Part shown: positions 1 through 9,191 of the stretch, in pieces
Layout of the letters: each line of letters opens with the position of its first letter
Numbering within the stretch: position 1 is the first letter of the stretch
Source of the DNA: Kiloniellaceae bacterium
GTDB lineage: Bacteria; Pseudomonadota; Alphaproteobacteria; Kiloniellales; Kiloniellaceae
Direction of reading: 5' to 3'
Length of the DNA: 64,000 bases
NCBI GenBank assembly: GCA_021776195.1
Contig: JAJFGK010000112.1
Span: 86,612 to 150,611, forward strand
Notes under the pieces: generated by a model
The model's database searches: none
What the model was told of the DNA's origin: nothing
Seen by the model: the letters and a program-made list of their open reading frames with translations, nothing else
Position numbers and translations under genes: made by a program

Positions 1-2
1 GC

Positions 3-683
<681 letters not shown>

Positions 684-734
684 GCCGCGAAAAACGGCTA
701 TAGTCACCCTTGCGACCAAGGAGGAGACCCGGCC

Positions 735-1583
735 ATGGACCCGACCGAACTCGAGCTCACGGACGATCAGATCGACCGCTACGCCCGCCATCTGGTGCTG
801 CCGGAAATCGGCGAGGAGGGTCAGGCCCGCCTGCTCGGCTCCAAGGTCCTGGTGATCGGCGCCGGCGGCCTCGGCTCGCCCTTGCTGATGTATCTCGCCG
901 CCGCCGGGGTCGGCACCCTGGGGGTGATCGACGACGACCTGGTCGACCTCTCGAACCTGCAGCGCCAGATCGTCCATGACAGCTCGGCCACCGGTCAGCC
1001 CAAGGTGGCCAGCGCCCAGGCCCGCCTCAAGGAGATCAACCCCGAGGTCCAGGTGATCCCCTATCAGGAGCGGCTCTCGGCCGCGAACGCGATGACGCTC
1101 TTTGCCGGCTTTGACCTGGTGGCCGATGGATCGGACAACTTCGCCACCCGCTATCTGGTCAATGACGCCTGCTATCTGGCGGGCAAGACCCTGGTATCGG
1201 CCGCGATCATGCGTTTCGACGGCCAGCTATCGACCTACAAGGCCCATGCCCGCGACGACAAGGACCCCGACCGGCATCCCTGCTACCGCTGCCTCTTCGG
1301 CGCCCAGCCCGGCGAGATGAAGGAAAGCTGCGCCGATGTCGGCGTCCTCGGCGCCCTGGCCGGAACCATGGGCTCGCTGCAGGCAACCGAGGTGGTCAAG
1401 GAACTGCTGGGGATCGGCGAGTCCCTGTCCGGCCATCTGGTGATCTACGACGCCCTGGGCACCAGCTTTCACAAGGTACGCGCCAAGGCCGACCCGGGCT
1501 GCCCGCTCTGTGGCGAGGCGGCGACCATCATCGATCTCGGCGCGGTCGACTACCGGTTGGACGAATCCTACTGCGCGGCCTAG
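735..1583 (+). CDS. moeB: HesA/MoeB/ThiF family adenylyltransferase
   Basis: E1-like enzyme that adenylates the C-terminal glycine of a ubiquitin-fold sulfur carrier (MoaD or ThiS type) for molybdopterin or thiamine synthesis. The nucleotide loop VIGAGGLGSP is near residue 40, and the DLSNLQRQ segment carries the family arginine. Two zinc cysteine pairs are present: CYRC in the middle and CPLC near the C-terminus. At 282 residues it lacks the C-terminal rhodanese domain of longer MoeZ/MOCS3 forms. The start is supported by AAGGAGGAG at 718-726. Its place directly after cysK fits sulfur mobilisation; MoeB and ThiF cannot be told apart from sequence alone. Confidence 0.88.
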   Translation: MDPTELELTDDQIDRYARHLVLPEIGEEGQARLLGSKVLVIGAGGLGSPLLMYLAAAGVGTLGVIDDDLVDLSNLQRQIVHDSSATGQPKVASAQARLKEINPEVQVIPYQERLSAANAMTLFAGFDLVADGSDNFATRYLVNDACYLAGKTLVSAAIMRFDGQLSTYKAHARDDKDPDRHPCYRCLFGAQPGEMKESCADVGVLGALAGTMGSLQATEVVKELLGIGESLSGHLVIYDALGTSFHKVRAKADPGCPLCGEAATIIDLGAVDYRLDESYCAA

Positions 1584-1698
1584 AGCACTTCTTTTGACGC
1601 CGCGGGGATAGCGGCACCGGAAAACCCGTATAGCAAGTTACAGCGCTTTCGGCGCAGCATTCCGGGGCATCCAATCAAAGATGCCAGGAGGTCTTGCT

Positions 1699-3372
1699 AT
1701 GCAATGGATAAAGGAGGCACCGCGACCGGGAACCGGCGACGGCAGCGGCTTGCCGCCCACGCCGTCGCCCCGGCCCCGCGGCCGGGCCCGCCGACTGGCG
1801 CTCGGCGGCGCTCTGGCGCTGGTTCTCGTTATCGGCGCCGCGGGCAGCGGCCTCGCTTACCTGGACAGCGGCATCGCGCTGCCGCCAGAGCGGGTCATGG
1901 TGCCCGACGAGGAGGAAAGGGTGGCCTACCGGGCGCTGCCCCGCAACCTGGTGAATGCGATCCTGGTGGCCGAGGACCGCTGGTTCTACCGCCATGACGG
2001 ATTTAGCTGGTACTGGCCATCCGACGATGTCGCGGACAGCCGGAGGGACGACGCGGAAAGTCCGCCTCCTGCCACGATAACTCAACAACTGGTCCGAATG
2101 ACCTACGACCTGGACCCCTCTCCCTGGCCGCGAATGGCTCAGGAGTTCCGCCTGGTACGGCAGATCGAAGCCCAACTCACCAAGGCGGAGATTTTTGAGC
2201 GCTACGTCAATCGCCTGACATTCGCCGACGACATCACCGGCATCGGCAAGGCGGCGCAGCGCTACTTCGGCAAATCGGTCGGCGACCTCACCCTGGCGGA
2301 GACCGCCCTGCTGGCCGGCCTGATAAGCGACCCCTCGGCCCTGTCGCCGGAACGCGATCTGCCAGCGGCCCAAAGGCGCGCCAATGGCGTTCTAGAGGCC
2401 ATGGTCGAGGCAGAGCTGATCGGCCCTGCCCGTGCCAGGGACGCCCAGGCGCGCCCGGCGCGGCTCTTCAAACCGGAACGGATCGCCAAGCCCGACATGG
2501 ACCCCGCTTCGTCGCCCGGCGCGCCCCTTCGAGGTGAGCCTGCGCCCTTGCCCGCGGTTGCCAAAGCGCCTGAACCCGAAGCGCCTGAACTCGAAGCATC
2601 CGGACCCGAAGCGGAATCCGCGGCCGGCGGGCCGGCGGCGATCCAGGAGCCCGACGCGGTCCTAGAGACAGTCCAGGCTCAGCCGATGCAACCCGTCGCT
2701 CTGGCACCGACCGGCGAGAAACCCCTGGCGCAAACCCCTGCCGGTGTCCCGGCCTTGCGGAGCCCGCCCAAGGCAAAGCCGCGGTCGGCCGGCCTGGCCG
2801 AGGTCGGGCCCGTGCCGAGCAAGTCCGCAGCGGCCGGCCCCGCCCCGACCAGCCCGCCCCCGACCAGCCCGCCCCCGGCCAGCCCGCCCCCGGCCATACA
2901 AACAAATGATGCACGATCGGCGGACGATCCACTGGTGGGCGATCCAGTGGCGGGCGATCCAGTGGCCGCCGCCCTGCCCCCGATCGATCACCTGGTGCAA
3001 CGCAAGCCGGAGGGATTGGCGGACTGGCGAGCGGCCTCTGTCCAGCCTCTGTCGTCGCCGTTGATCCGTGGCCGTCCCCGGGTCATCGACACCGCGACCC
3101 TCGGTTTCGGCGGCCAGACGGTACGTTTGGTGGGTGTTCGGCCGGGCGTGGTTTACTTCGCCGGCGCCATGCGGGCCTATATCGCCGGCCGGGTCGTTAC
3201 CTGCCGGCCTTACGACCGCTCGACCCATGTCTGCAAGGTGGACGGGTACGACCTGTCCGAGGCGGTGCTGCAAAACGGCGGTGCCCGTTCGACCCGCTTC
3301 GCCCCCCGGTACCTGCGCGACGCCGAAGCCAAGGCGCGCCGTCGAGGCAACGGTATCTGGCGCAACGGCTAG
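1699..3372 (+). CDS. GT51 peptidoglycan glycosyltransferase fused to a degenerate SNase-like domain
   Basis: Membrane-anchored fusion of about 557 residues. Residues 33-55 form one membrane segment. Residues 75-250 are a glycosyltransferase-51 (penicillin-binding-protein type) domain with EDRWFYRHDG (first catalytic Glu, residue 92), ATITQQL, the second Glu at about 149 before TKAEIFERYVN, and AAQRYFGKS. No transpeptidase follows. Instead there is a Pro/Ala/Glu-rich linker with 15-bp in-frame repeats (residues 250-450) and then a staphylococcal-nuclease-like fold. The latter is recognised by QTVRLVGVRP, CRPYDRSTHVCKVDGYDLSEAVL and an RRRGNGIW end. The usual nuclease residues (DGDT, APE) are missing, so this domain is probably non-catalytic. 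The start at 1699 is chosen because AGGAGG lies 7 bp upstream; an in-frame ATG at 1681 has no such site. Confidence 0.8.
   Translation: MQWIKEAPRPGTGDGSGLPPTPSPRPRGRARRLALGGALALVLVIGAAGSGLAYLDSGIALPPERVMVPDEEERVAYRALPRNLVNAILVAEDRWFYRHDGFSWYWPSDDVADSRRDDAESPPPATITQQLVRMTYDLDPSPWPRMAQEFRLVRQIEAQLTKAEIFERYVNRLTFADDITGIGKAAQRYFGKSVGDLTLAETALLAGLISDPSALSPERDLPAAQRRANGVLEAMVEAELIGPARARDAQARPARLFKPERIAKPDMDPASSPGAPLRGEPAPLPAVAKAPEPEAPELEASGPEAESAAGGPAAIQEPDAVLETVQAQPMQPVALAPTGEKPLAQTPAGVPALRSPPKAKPRSAGLAEVGPVPSKSAAAGPAPTSPPPTSPPPASPPPAIQTNDARSADDPLVGDPVAGDPVAAALPPIDHLVQRKPEGLADWRAASVQPLSSPLIRGRPRVIDTATLGFGGQTVRLVGVRPGVVYFAGAMRAYIAGRVVTCRPYDRSTHVCKVDGYDLSEAVLQNGGARSTRFAPRYLRDAEAKARRRGNGIWRNG
2847..2970 (+). 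repeat. Two blocks of 15-bp in-frame tandem repeats in the GT51 fusion linker
   Basis: A first block (2847-2895) repeats a Pro-rich unit, encoding PTSPP/PASPP, three times plus a partial copy. A second block (2926-2970) repeats a unit encoding DP-V-GDPVAGDPVAA three times. Both units are 15 bp, so copy changes would keep the frame and only change linker length. Confidence 0.85.
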
Positions 3373-3522
3373 GATTGGACGCAACGAACGAGGAGTGTGA
3401 CCCCCGTCATTACCCTGCCGTCCATCGATCACCATATGCTCTTTGCGCCGCCTGACTCGAATTATCAGGCAACAGCCGCTATCGTCGGCTGCCGGTGTCA
3501 AACCGAAGGGATCGAAGGCGTC

Positions 3523-5022
3523 ATGAGATGGTTCGCGCGATGTCTGGCAATCGGCGGCCTGGCCTGGACCGCCGGGTCCGCCGCCGCGGCGCAGGACAGC
3601 GCTCTCATGGTCGAGGTGCGCGCCTCGACCAAAGCCGACGCGCCGGTGGTCGAGCGGGTCAAGCTCTATGGCGCGAGCCACGCTCTGGTGATCGGCATCG
3701 ACAACTACAGCGGCGGCTGGCCGCGCCTGTCCAATGGCATCAAGGATGCCAAGCTGGTGGCCGAGGCGCTGGAGGTCCGGGGCTTCGAGGTCGAGCGCCT
3801 GCTCGACCCCGATGGCGAGACCCTGCGCCGGCATCTGCGCCAGTTCTACGCCGTCAAGGGACGCGACCCGGAGGCCCGGCTTTTCGTCTGGTACGCCGGC
3901 CACGGCCACACCGAGTTCGGCGAGGGCTATCTGGTGCCGGCCGACGCGCCGCCGCCGGAGGACCCGGCCTTCCTGGTCACCGCCCTGCACATGGGCGACT
4001 TCGGCTCCATGGTGCGCATCGCCCGGGCCAAGCACGCCCTGGCGGTCTTCGATTCCTGTTTCGCCGGCACGGTCTTCAGCAGCCAGCGCGCCCGCCCGCC
4101 GGCCGCCATCACGCGGGCCGCGGTGCAGCCGGTCCGCCAGTTCCTGACCTCGGGCGACGCCGACCAGCAGGTCTCCGACGACGGTACCTTCCGCAAGCTT
4201 TTCCTCGGCGCCCTAACCGGTCAGGAGGCCGCCGACCTCAATGGCGACGGCTACTTGACCGGCACCGAGCTGGGACTGCATCTGGAGAACCGGGTGACCA
4301 ACCTGACCAAGGCGGCCCAGACACCGCGCTCGGGCAAGCTGCGCGACCAGCGCTTCGACCGCGGCGATTTCATCTTCCTCCTGCCCCGGCCCGAAACGCA
4401 AATCGCGGCGCTGAGCGAAGCGCCGGACCCGACAGCCCCGATCCCGACAGCCCCGATCCCGACAGCCCAGGACCCGACAACACAGGACCCGACAACACAG
4501 AGCGACGGCGACAGCGCTTTCGAGTTGGCCTTCTGGGACACGATCAAGGCCAGCCAATCGGCGGGCGACTACGCCGCCTATCTGGAGGCCTATCCCGAGG
4601 GCAGCTTCGCGTTGCTTGCCGCGGCCCGCATCGAGGCCCTGGAGGGCGTCGCCGAACCCTCCGAGCAGATCGCTGCGCCCCAGCCCCAACCGGCCACGGC
4701 CGCGACGCAAAGCGCCAAACCGCCCGAGGCCGCGCCGGAATCGGACAGTCCGCATTTTCTCAACGGGGCTTACACGGCCTACGGCAATCCTTGGCGGGCC
4801 AACCTCTTGATCCACGAAGGCCGCTACCGGCTGAAGTTGGTCTGCTCGCCCCTGGTGGTAAAAACGCTGAAGGGGAGGTTCCTGGAGGGCGGCCGGATCA
4901 ACCGGCGGTTCCACACCCGGCGCACCGACTTTCACCTATCCGGCACGCCCGAGGCCCTGCGCATCGTCAGCACCGCCACAAGCTGCGGGGCCGCCACCCT
5001 GTCGTTCCGCAAGGCGGGATAG
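3523..5022 (+). CDS. Secreted caspase-like (peptidase C14) protein with EF-hand loop
   Basis: About 499 residues starting with a signal peptide (MRWFARCLAIGGLAWTAG, cut near AAAQD). Residues 40-275 are a caspase/metacaspase p20-like fold. It opens with ASHALVIGIDNY, has the catalytic His in WYAGHGH (His127) and the catalytic Cys in FDSCFAG (Cys179). At residues 238-249 a perfect EF-hand calcium loop (D-x-N-x-D-G-Y-x-T-x-x-E) is present. A linker of five 15-bp repeats follows, then a helical FWDTIKASQSAGDY segment typical of bacterial caspase proteins, then an unrecognised C-terminal domain of about 90 residues. The longer in-frame GTG at 3397 would bury the signal peptide. Metacaspases cut after Arg/Lys; the substrate here is unknown, and the location is presumably periplasmic. 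Confidence 0.85.
   Translation: MRWFARCLAIGGLAWTAGSAAAAQDSALMVEVRASTKADAPVVERVKLYGASHALVIGIDNYSGGWPRLSNGIKDAKLVAEALEVRGFEVERLLDPDGETLRRHLRQFYAVKGRDPEARLFVWYAGHGHTEFGEGYLVPADAPPPEDPAFLVTALHMGDFGSMVRIARAKHALAVFDSCFAGTVFSSQRARPPAAITRAAVQPVRQFLTSGDADQQVSDDGTFRKLFLGALTGQEAADLNGDGYLTGTELGLHLENRVTNLTKAAQTPRSGKLRDQRFDRGDFIFLLPRPETQIAALSEAPDPTAPIPTAPIPTAQDPTTQDPTTQSDGDSAFELAFWDTIKASQSAGDYAAYLEAYPEGSFALLAAARIEALEGVAEPSEQIAAPQPQPATAATQSAKPPEAAPESDSPHFLNGAYTAYGNPWRANLLIHEGRYRLKLVCSPLVVKTLKGRFLEGGRINRRFHTRRTDFHLSGTPEALRIVSTATSCGAATLSFRKAG
4426..4500 (+). repeat. Five-copy 15-bp in-frame tandem repeat in caspase-like gene
   Basis: Five consecutive 15-bp units encode DPTAP, IPTAP, IPTAQ, DPTTQ, DPTTQ. The last two copies are identical at DNA level, suggesting recent slippage. 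The unit length preserves frame and lies between the caspase domain and the C-terminal region. Confidence 0.9.
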
Positions 5023-5036
5023 AACCGCCGCCCCGC

Positions 5037-5088
5037 CTCAGAACCCCGTCTCAGAACCTCGTCTCAGAACCTTGTCTCAGAACATCGT
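5037..5088. repeat. 13-bp tandem repeat, four copies
   Basis: Four near-identical copies of CTCAGAACCTCGT run between two convergent genes. The last copy overlaps the stop codon and final codons of the minus-strand dehydrogenase gene. Because the unit is 13 bp it is out of frame, and copies beyond the first lie in the 3' untranslated part. It looks like local duplication of the gene end. Confidence 0.85.
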
Positions 5089-6063
5089 CTCGATGACCCG
5101 GTCGGGCGGCGCGTGGCCGTCGGCGAAGGTCTTGATGTTGATGATGACCTTTTCGCCCATCGCGACCCGGCCTTCCAGGGTGGCAGAGCCGATGTGCGGC
5201 AGGAGGACGACGTTGTCGAGCTTCAGCAGCTTGGGATTGATCGCCGGCTCGTGCTCGAAGACGTCGAGCCCGGCCCCGGCCAACTCGCCCGCCTCGAGCA
5301 TGCGGGCCAGGGCGTTCTCGTCGATCACCTCGCCGCGCGAGGTATTGACGATATGGGCCTCGGGTTTCATCAACTTCAAGCGGCGGCTGGACAGCAGGTG
5401 ATAGGTTGCCGGCGTGTGCGGGCAGTTGATCGAGATGACATCCATGCGCGACAGCATCTGGTCCAGGCTCTCCCAATAGGTCGCCTCAAGCTCGGCCTCG
5501 ATATCGGGGTGAACCCGGCGCCGATTGTGATAGTGGATCGACATGGCAAAGCCCCGGGCGCGCTTGGCGACGGCCTGGCCGATGCGGCCCATTCCGATGA
5601 TCCCCAGGCGCTTGCCGTTGACCCGGTGGCCCAGCATCGAGGTCGGCGCCCAGCCGGACCATCCGCCGCCGCGCACCAGACGCTCGCCCTCGGTCAGGCG
5701 CCGCGGCACGGCCAGCATCAAGGCCAGGGCCATGTCGGCGGTGTCTTCGGTCAGCACGCCCGGCGTGTTGGTGATGGTGATGCCGCGCTGGCGGGCGGTC
5801 TTCAGGTCGATGTGGTCGACACCGGTGCCAAAGGAGGCAATCAGGCGAAGCTGTTCGCCGGCCTGGGACAGCAGCCCGGCATCGATGCGGTCGGTCAGCG
5901 TCGGCACCAGCACGTCGGCCCGCTTCACGGCATCGGCGAGTTGGGCCTGGGACAGCGGCTCGTCCTGCAGATTGAGCTCGCAGTCGAAGAGCTCCATCAT
6001 GCGCGTTTCGACCACGTCGGGCAGACGACGGGTGACGATCACGAGCGGCTTCTTCTTGGTCAT
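5077..6063 (-). CDS. D-2-hydroxyacid dehydrogenase (glyoxylate/hydroxypyruvate reductase type)
   Basis: NAD(P)-dependent dehydrogenase of 328 residues. The substrate domain contains SFGTGVDHIDL, and the Rossmann loop is GIIGMGRIGQAVAKR. The catalytic Arg lies in NTSRGEVID, the Glu in LDVFEHEP and the His in LLPHIGSAT, giving the complete Arg-Glu-His set of the family. The cofactor loop has HNRRR after the second strand, which suggests NADP(H) preference. The family reduces glyoxylate or hydroxypyruvate; the precise substrate cannot be assigned. The ATG start follows AAAGGGAAG. It is convergent with the caspase-like gene and its last codons sit in a tandem repeat. Confidence 0.9.
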   Translation of the reverse strand: MTKKKPLVIVTRRLPDVVETRMMELFDCELNLQDEPLSQAQLADAVKRADVLVPTLTDRIDAGLLSQAGEQLRLIASFGTGVDHIDLKTARQRGITITNTPGVLTEDTADMALALMLAVPRRLTEGERLVRGGGWSGWAPTSMLGHRVNGKRLGIIGMGRIGQAVAKRARGFAMSIHYHNRRRVHPDIEAELEATYWESLDQMLSRMDVISINCPHTPATYHLLSSRRLKLMKPEAHIVNTSRGEVIDENALARMLEAGELAGAGLDVFEHEPAINPKLLKLDNVVLLPHIGSATLEGRVAMGEKVIINIKTFADGHAPPDRVIETMF

Positions 6064-6206
6064 AGCTTCCCTTTCGCCCTCCCCGGCCGGACAGTTTCAC
6101 TAAGCCGTTGCACGGGACCCCTGCCATAGCAAGAGCGGTGCCGCCTTGTCCAGACAAAGGCGAAGCGCTTGACTGGCCACCGGGGCAGAGGCTAGTGGAG
6201 TCCCTC

Positions 6207-6782
6207 ATGGACCGCCTGAACGTCTGTTGCCTGGCCCTATTGCTGCTCGCGGCCGCGACCTGGACGCCGCAGGGAGCGCGCCTGGCGCAGGCTGCCAGCG
6301 AGGCGGACCAGGGCCAGTCAACCACCCAAGCCGAACCCGCGGCGCCAGGGTCTCGGAAACCGCCGGCGGCGGCATCGCCGCTGCCGATTTTCATCAGCCT
6401 GCGCTCCGACAAGGTCAATCTGCGCAGCGGACCGGGGGTCCAGTATCCCATCGACTGGGTCTATCAGCGCCGCGACCTGCCGGTTCAGCTAATCGATCAA
6501 TTCGAGACCTGGCGGCGCGTCCGCGACTGGCAGGGCACGGTCGGCTGGGTCCACCAGTCCATGGTCCACGGCAAGCGGACCGTCATGGTGACTGCGCCCG
6601 ACATCGTGCTGCGCCGCGAGCCCGACGGCGGCGCGGCCGGCCTGGCGCGGCTCCAGGAAAAGGTGATCGCGTCCCTCAAGGCCTGCAAGACCGGCTGGTG
6701 CGAAATCGAGGTCAAGGGCATGAGCGGCTGGCTGCCGAACGATGCGATCTTCGGCCTGAACGCGGGCGAACGACGCAACTGA
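6207..6782 (+). CDS. Secreted bacterial SH3-domain protein
   Basis: About 191 residues. An N-terminal signal peptide (MDRLNVCCLALLLLAAATW, ending near LAQA) is followed by two SH3-like repeats. The first has VNLRSGPGVQYPIDWVY and GTVGWVHQSMV. The second has DIVLRREPDGGAAG and GWCEIEVKGMSGWLP. This pattern matches the SH3_4 family of periplasmic proteins, thought to bind cell-wall or peptide ligands; no enzymatic domain is visible. The start at 6207 places the signal peptide at the N-terminus; an ORF from 6108 would add 33 residues with no such sense. It is divergent from the dehydrogenase gene, with about 140 bp between. Confidence 0.82.
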   Translation: MDRLNVCCLALLLLAAATWTPQGARLAQAASEADQGQSTTQAEPAAPGSRKPPAAASPLPIFISLRSDKVNLRSGPGVQYPIDWVYQRRDLPVQLIDQFETWRRVRDWQGTVGWVHQSMVHGKRTVMVTAPDIVLRREPDGGAAGLARLQEKVIASLKACKTGWCEIEVKGMSGWLPNDAIFGLNAGERRN

Positions 6783-6811
6783 CCGCCAGTTCCCACGGGA
6801 CCGAGAGGGCG

Positions 6812-7861
6812 TCACGGCGCCAGCCATTCGATCCAGGCCCCATGGGGGTGACCCCTGGCCAGGATCCGCTCTTCGCCGGACGGCCAGACGGTCAGCGTCA
6901 AGGTCGGCGCCGCCACCGCGGCATCGATCTCGTAGCGCAGCCAGGCGAGGGGGGAGTCCCTTCCGCAGGCGCGACCGACCTCGCCCAGATGGTTGGCGAT
7001 CCGCCGTTGGCTGGCGGGGTCGAAGTACTGCCAGGTGATCGAGTGATAAACGAGCCGCAGGACGCCGGCTTCGGCCCGACGGTCAATGACGGTCTCGATC
7101 CAGTCGGCGGCCTCGGCCCGGTCGATCCGGAGGTTGGCCGCCCGGGCCAGCGCGATCGCCGCGGCGGTTCGCTGCAGACGCTCGGGCTGGTCGGGCCAGA
7201 TGTAGGACATCAGTCTGGCGCGTTGGTCGGGGTCCGTCAGGTCGATCGGATTGAGGTCGCCGCCGCGCCTTTGCCTGACCCGGAACGAGGCCTGGGGCGG
7301 TGGCGGTCCGCGCCATTCCGGGCAGATCGGCACCGGTGAGGCGGCATCGCCCCAGGTACCCTGGCCAAGGCGGTAGCGATAGCGGTCCGGAATCAGGTTC
7401 AGACCCGCGCTCGGCCCCAGTTCATAGAGATCGAAGGGCAGAGGATAGTCCGCGGCCAGTGTCAGCAGGCCGCCGATCAGCGCACCGGACCGGGCGACTT
7501 CGTTGGTCTGCGGCACGCTGGCCAGGTAGTCGGAAAAATGCCCGGTCTCGCGCGCCAGGGCCGCCGCGATCGCGTCCCACAGACGGTCGGGCGAAGGGTT
7601 CTCGGCCGGTGGGTAACCCGCGGCCAGATCGGGTGCCCGGCCGCCCCGCACCAGGCCGTGAAGAGCGCCGGTGACCCGCAGGGGCAGGGCCGCGGCACGG
7701 GTCGACGCGTCGCCGTCCCAGCCGAGGATTGCCGCGCCGGTCGGCGTTGAACCATCGAGCCGCGCGGCCAGGAGGTCGCAGATTGTCGCGGTCAAGGGCG
7801 AGCCCAGCTCGCGGCACCAGCCGGCCTGGTCGCGAAACGCCTGACGCACCGCCTCGGACAT
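6812..7861 (-). CDS. DUF2332 family protein
   Basis: About 349 residues. Blocks such as FDLYELGPSAGLNL, DRYRYRLGQG, VYHSITWQYF and a helical N-terminal half match the DUF2332 family, which has no established biochemical role. The ELGPSAGLN stretch recalls a methyltransferase-like strand-loop, but I would not assign catalysis from that. The start at 7861 is preferred because GAGAGGTGG lies just upstream; the longer ORF from 7939 runs across the repeated operator-like sites of the divergent citrate synthase gene. Sharing that divergent control region suggests co-regulation with the HTH-citrate synthase. Confidence 0.78.
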   Translation of the reverse strand: MSEAVRQAFRDQAGWCRELGSPLTATICDLLAARLDGSTPTGAAILGWDGDASTRAAALPLRVTGALHGLVRGGRAPDLAAGYPPAENPSPDRLWDAIAAALARETGHFSDYLASVPQTNEVARSGALIGGLLTLAADYPLPFDLYELGPSAGLNLIPDRYRYRLGQGTWGDAASPVPICPEWRGPPPPQASFRVRQRRGGDLNPIDLTDPDQRARLMSYIWPDQPERLQRTAAAIALARAANLRIDRAEAADWIETVIDRRAEAGVLRLVYHSITWQYFDPASQRRIANHLGEVGRACGRDSPLAWLRYEIDAAVAAPTLTLTVWPSGEERILARGHPHGAWIEWLAP

Positions 7862-7912
7862 GGATCCACCTCTCTTCCAGTTCGCCACCGAAGCTATTGC
7901 CTTCTTCCAAGC

Positions 7913-7939
7913 TTGATCAATCTTGATTAAGTTGATCAA
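7913..7939. promoter_or_regulatory. Triple TTGATCAA-like operator array
   Basis: Three copies of an 8-bp palindrome lie in a row: TTGATCAA (7913-7920), TTGATTAA (7923-7930) and TTGATCAA (7932-7939). Spacing is one turn or slightly less (10 and 9 bp). The array ends 1 bp before the citrate synthase ATG and lies about 50 bp upstream of the DUF2332 start. It looks like a cooperative operator, possibly bound by the HTH domain of the citrate synthase itself; the binding protein is inferred. Confidence 0.6.
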
Positions 7940-7940
7940 T

Positions 7941-9191
7941 ATGAAAAAAACATCGACACCCCTCTACCTCACGGCCAAGGAAGCCGCCGGCGAGCTGGGG
8001 ATTTCCCTGCCGACACTCTATGCCTACGTCAGCCGGGGCCTGGTCCGCTCGGAGCCCGACCCCGGATCGCGGGGCCGGCGCTATCGCGGCGAAGACGTGC
8101 GCGCGCTCGGCCTGCGGCGCGGCTCTCCCGAAAAGGACACGACCCTGGACCGCACGGCGCTGTCCTGGGGCACCCCGCTGATCGAGTCGTCGATCACCTG
8201 CATCACTGCCGCCGGTCCCCACTACCGCGGTCTGGCCGCCTGCGACCTCGCGGCAACCGCGACCTTGGAACAGGTCGCCTCCCTGCTCTGGGGCTGCGGC
8301 GAGGACGACCCCTTCGCCCCCGGGTCGGACGGGTTGTCGGACGGTTTGGCGGACGGGTCGGGCGGCCAGCTAGCGCCCGAACTTTTCCAGGCACTCGGAC
8401 CCCTGCGGGCGATCGACCGCCTGGCCGCGATCATGGCCGTCGCCGGCGACCTGGATGACCGGGCCCACAGCCGCACGGCCGCCGGCCAGGCCGCGACCGG
8501 CGCCCGCATCCTCCGGCTCGCGGCGCAGGTCGTCCTGGGCGTCGGCCGGCTGGACGGACCGATCCATCTGGCCCTGGCCCGGCACTGGGCACCCCAGGCG
8601 CCGGCCGCCGCCGACATTCTGCGCTCCATTCTCGTGCTGCTGGCCGATCACGAACTGAACGCCTCGACCTTTACCGCGCGCTGTGCGGCCTCGACGGGGG
8701 CCAGTCTCTACGACGTGGTCGCGGCTGGCCTGGTGGCGCTGAAAGGTCCCAAGCATGGCGGCGCGGCATCGCGAGCCGCCTGGCTGGTGAAAGAGACCCC
8801 CGACGGCGACATGATCGCCCGCGCCAAGGCGCGGGCGGCCCTTGGCGAAGCCTTCGCCGGCTTCGGTCATCGGCTCTATCCGGAGGGCGACCCGCGCGCC
8901 CGGGCGCTGCTGGCGGCCCTGGCCAAGACCGGCGCGCCCAGGCGTCTGGTCGAAGACCTGCCGGGCGCCGTTACCAGGGTGACGGGAGAAGAGCCCAATA
9001 TCGACTATGCCCTGGCGGTCGCGAGCCGGGTTCTGGCCCTGCCCGAAGGCGCCGAACTCACCCTCTTTGCCCTGTCGCGCACGGCCGGCTGGATCGCCCA
9101 TGGCATCGAACAGCGGCGCCAGAACGACCTGATCCGCCCCCGCGCGCGCTACTGCGGGCCGCCGCCCCGCTTTCGCCCAGCGCCCGGCTAA
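7941..9191 (+). CDS. Citrate synthase family protein with N-terminal helix-turn-helix
   Basis: About 416 residues. Residues 8-55 resemble a MerR/excisionase-type helix-turn-helix (LTAKEAAGELGISLPTLYAYVSRG, given here only by its first 20 residues as LTAKEAAGELGISLPTLYAY, then a basic wing). The remainder is a short citrate synthase domain. The catalytic triad appears intact: His272 in GPKHGGA, His310 in GFGHRLYP and Asp355 in NIDYA. The basic substrate segment RTAGWIAHGIEQ is also present. Members of this family are annotated as citrate synthase or methylcitrate synthase-like, and some may act as metabolite-sensing regulators. The ATG at 7941 is chosen over one at 7923 because the latter lies within the operator array. 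The stop overlaps the convergent DUF3501 gene end by 4 bp. Confidence 0.82.
   Translation: MKKTSTPLYLTAKEAAGELGISLPTLYAYVSRGLVRSEPDPGSRGRRYRGEDVRALGLRRGSPEKDTTLDRTALSWGTPLIESSITCITAAGPHYRGLAACDLAATATLEQVASLLWGCGEDDPFAPGSDGLSDGLADGSGGQLAPELFQALGPLRAIDRLAAIMAVAGDLDDRAHSRTAAGQAATGARILRLAAQVVLGVGRLDGPIHLALARHWAPQAPAAADILRSILVLLADHELNASTFTARCAASTGASLYDVVAAGLVALKGPKHGGAASRAAWLVKETPDGDMIARAKARAALGEAFAGFGHRLYPEGDPRARALLAALAKTGAPRRLVEDLPGAVTRVTGEEPNIDYALAVASRVLALPEGAELTLFALSRTAGWIAHGIEQRRQNDLIRPRARYCGPPPRFRPAPG

Noticed and set aside
3397..3522. GTG start at 3397 for the caspase-like gene
   Set aside because: It would place 42 residues before the signal peptide, and the GAGGAG motif is only 1 bp from it. 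ATG 3523 is better.
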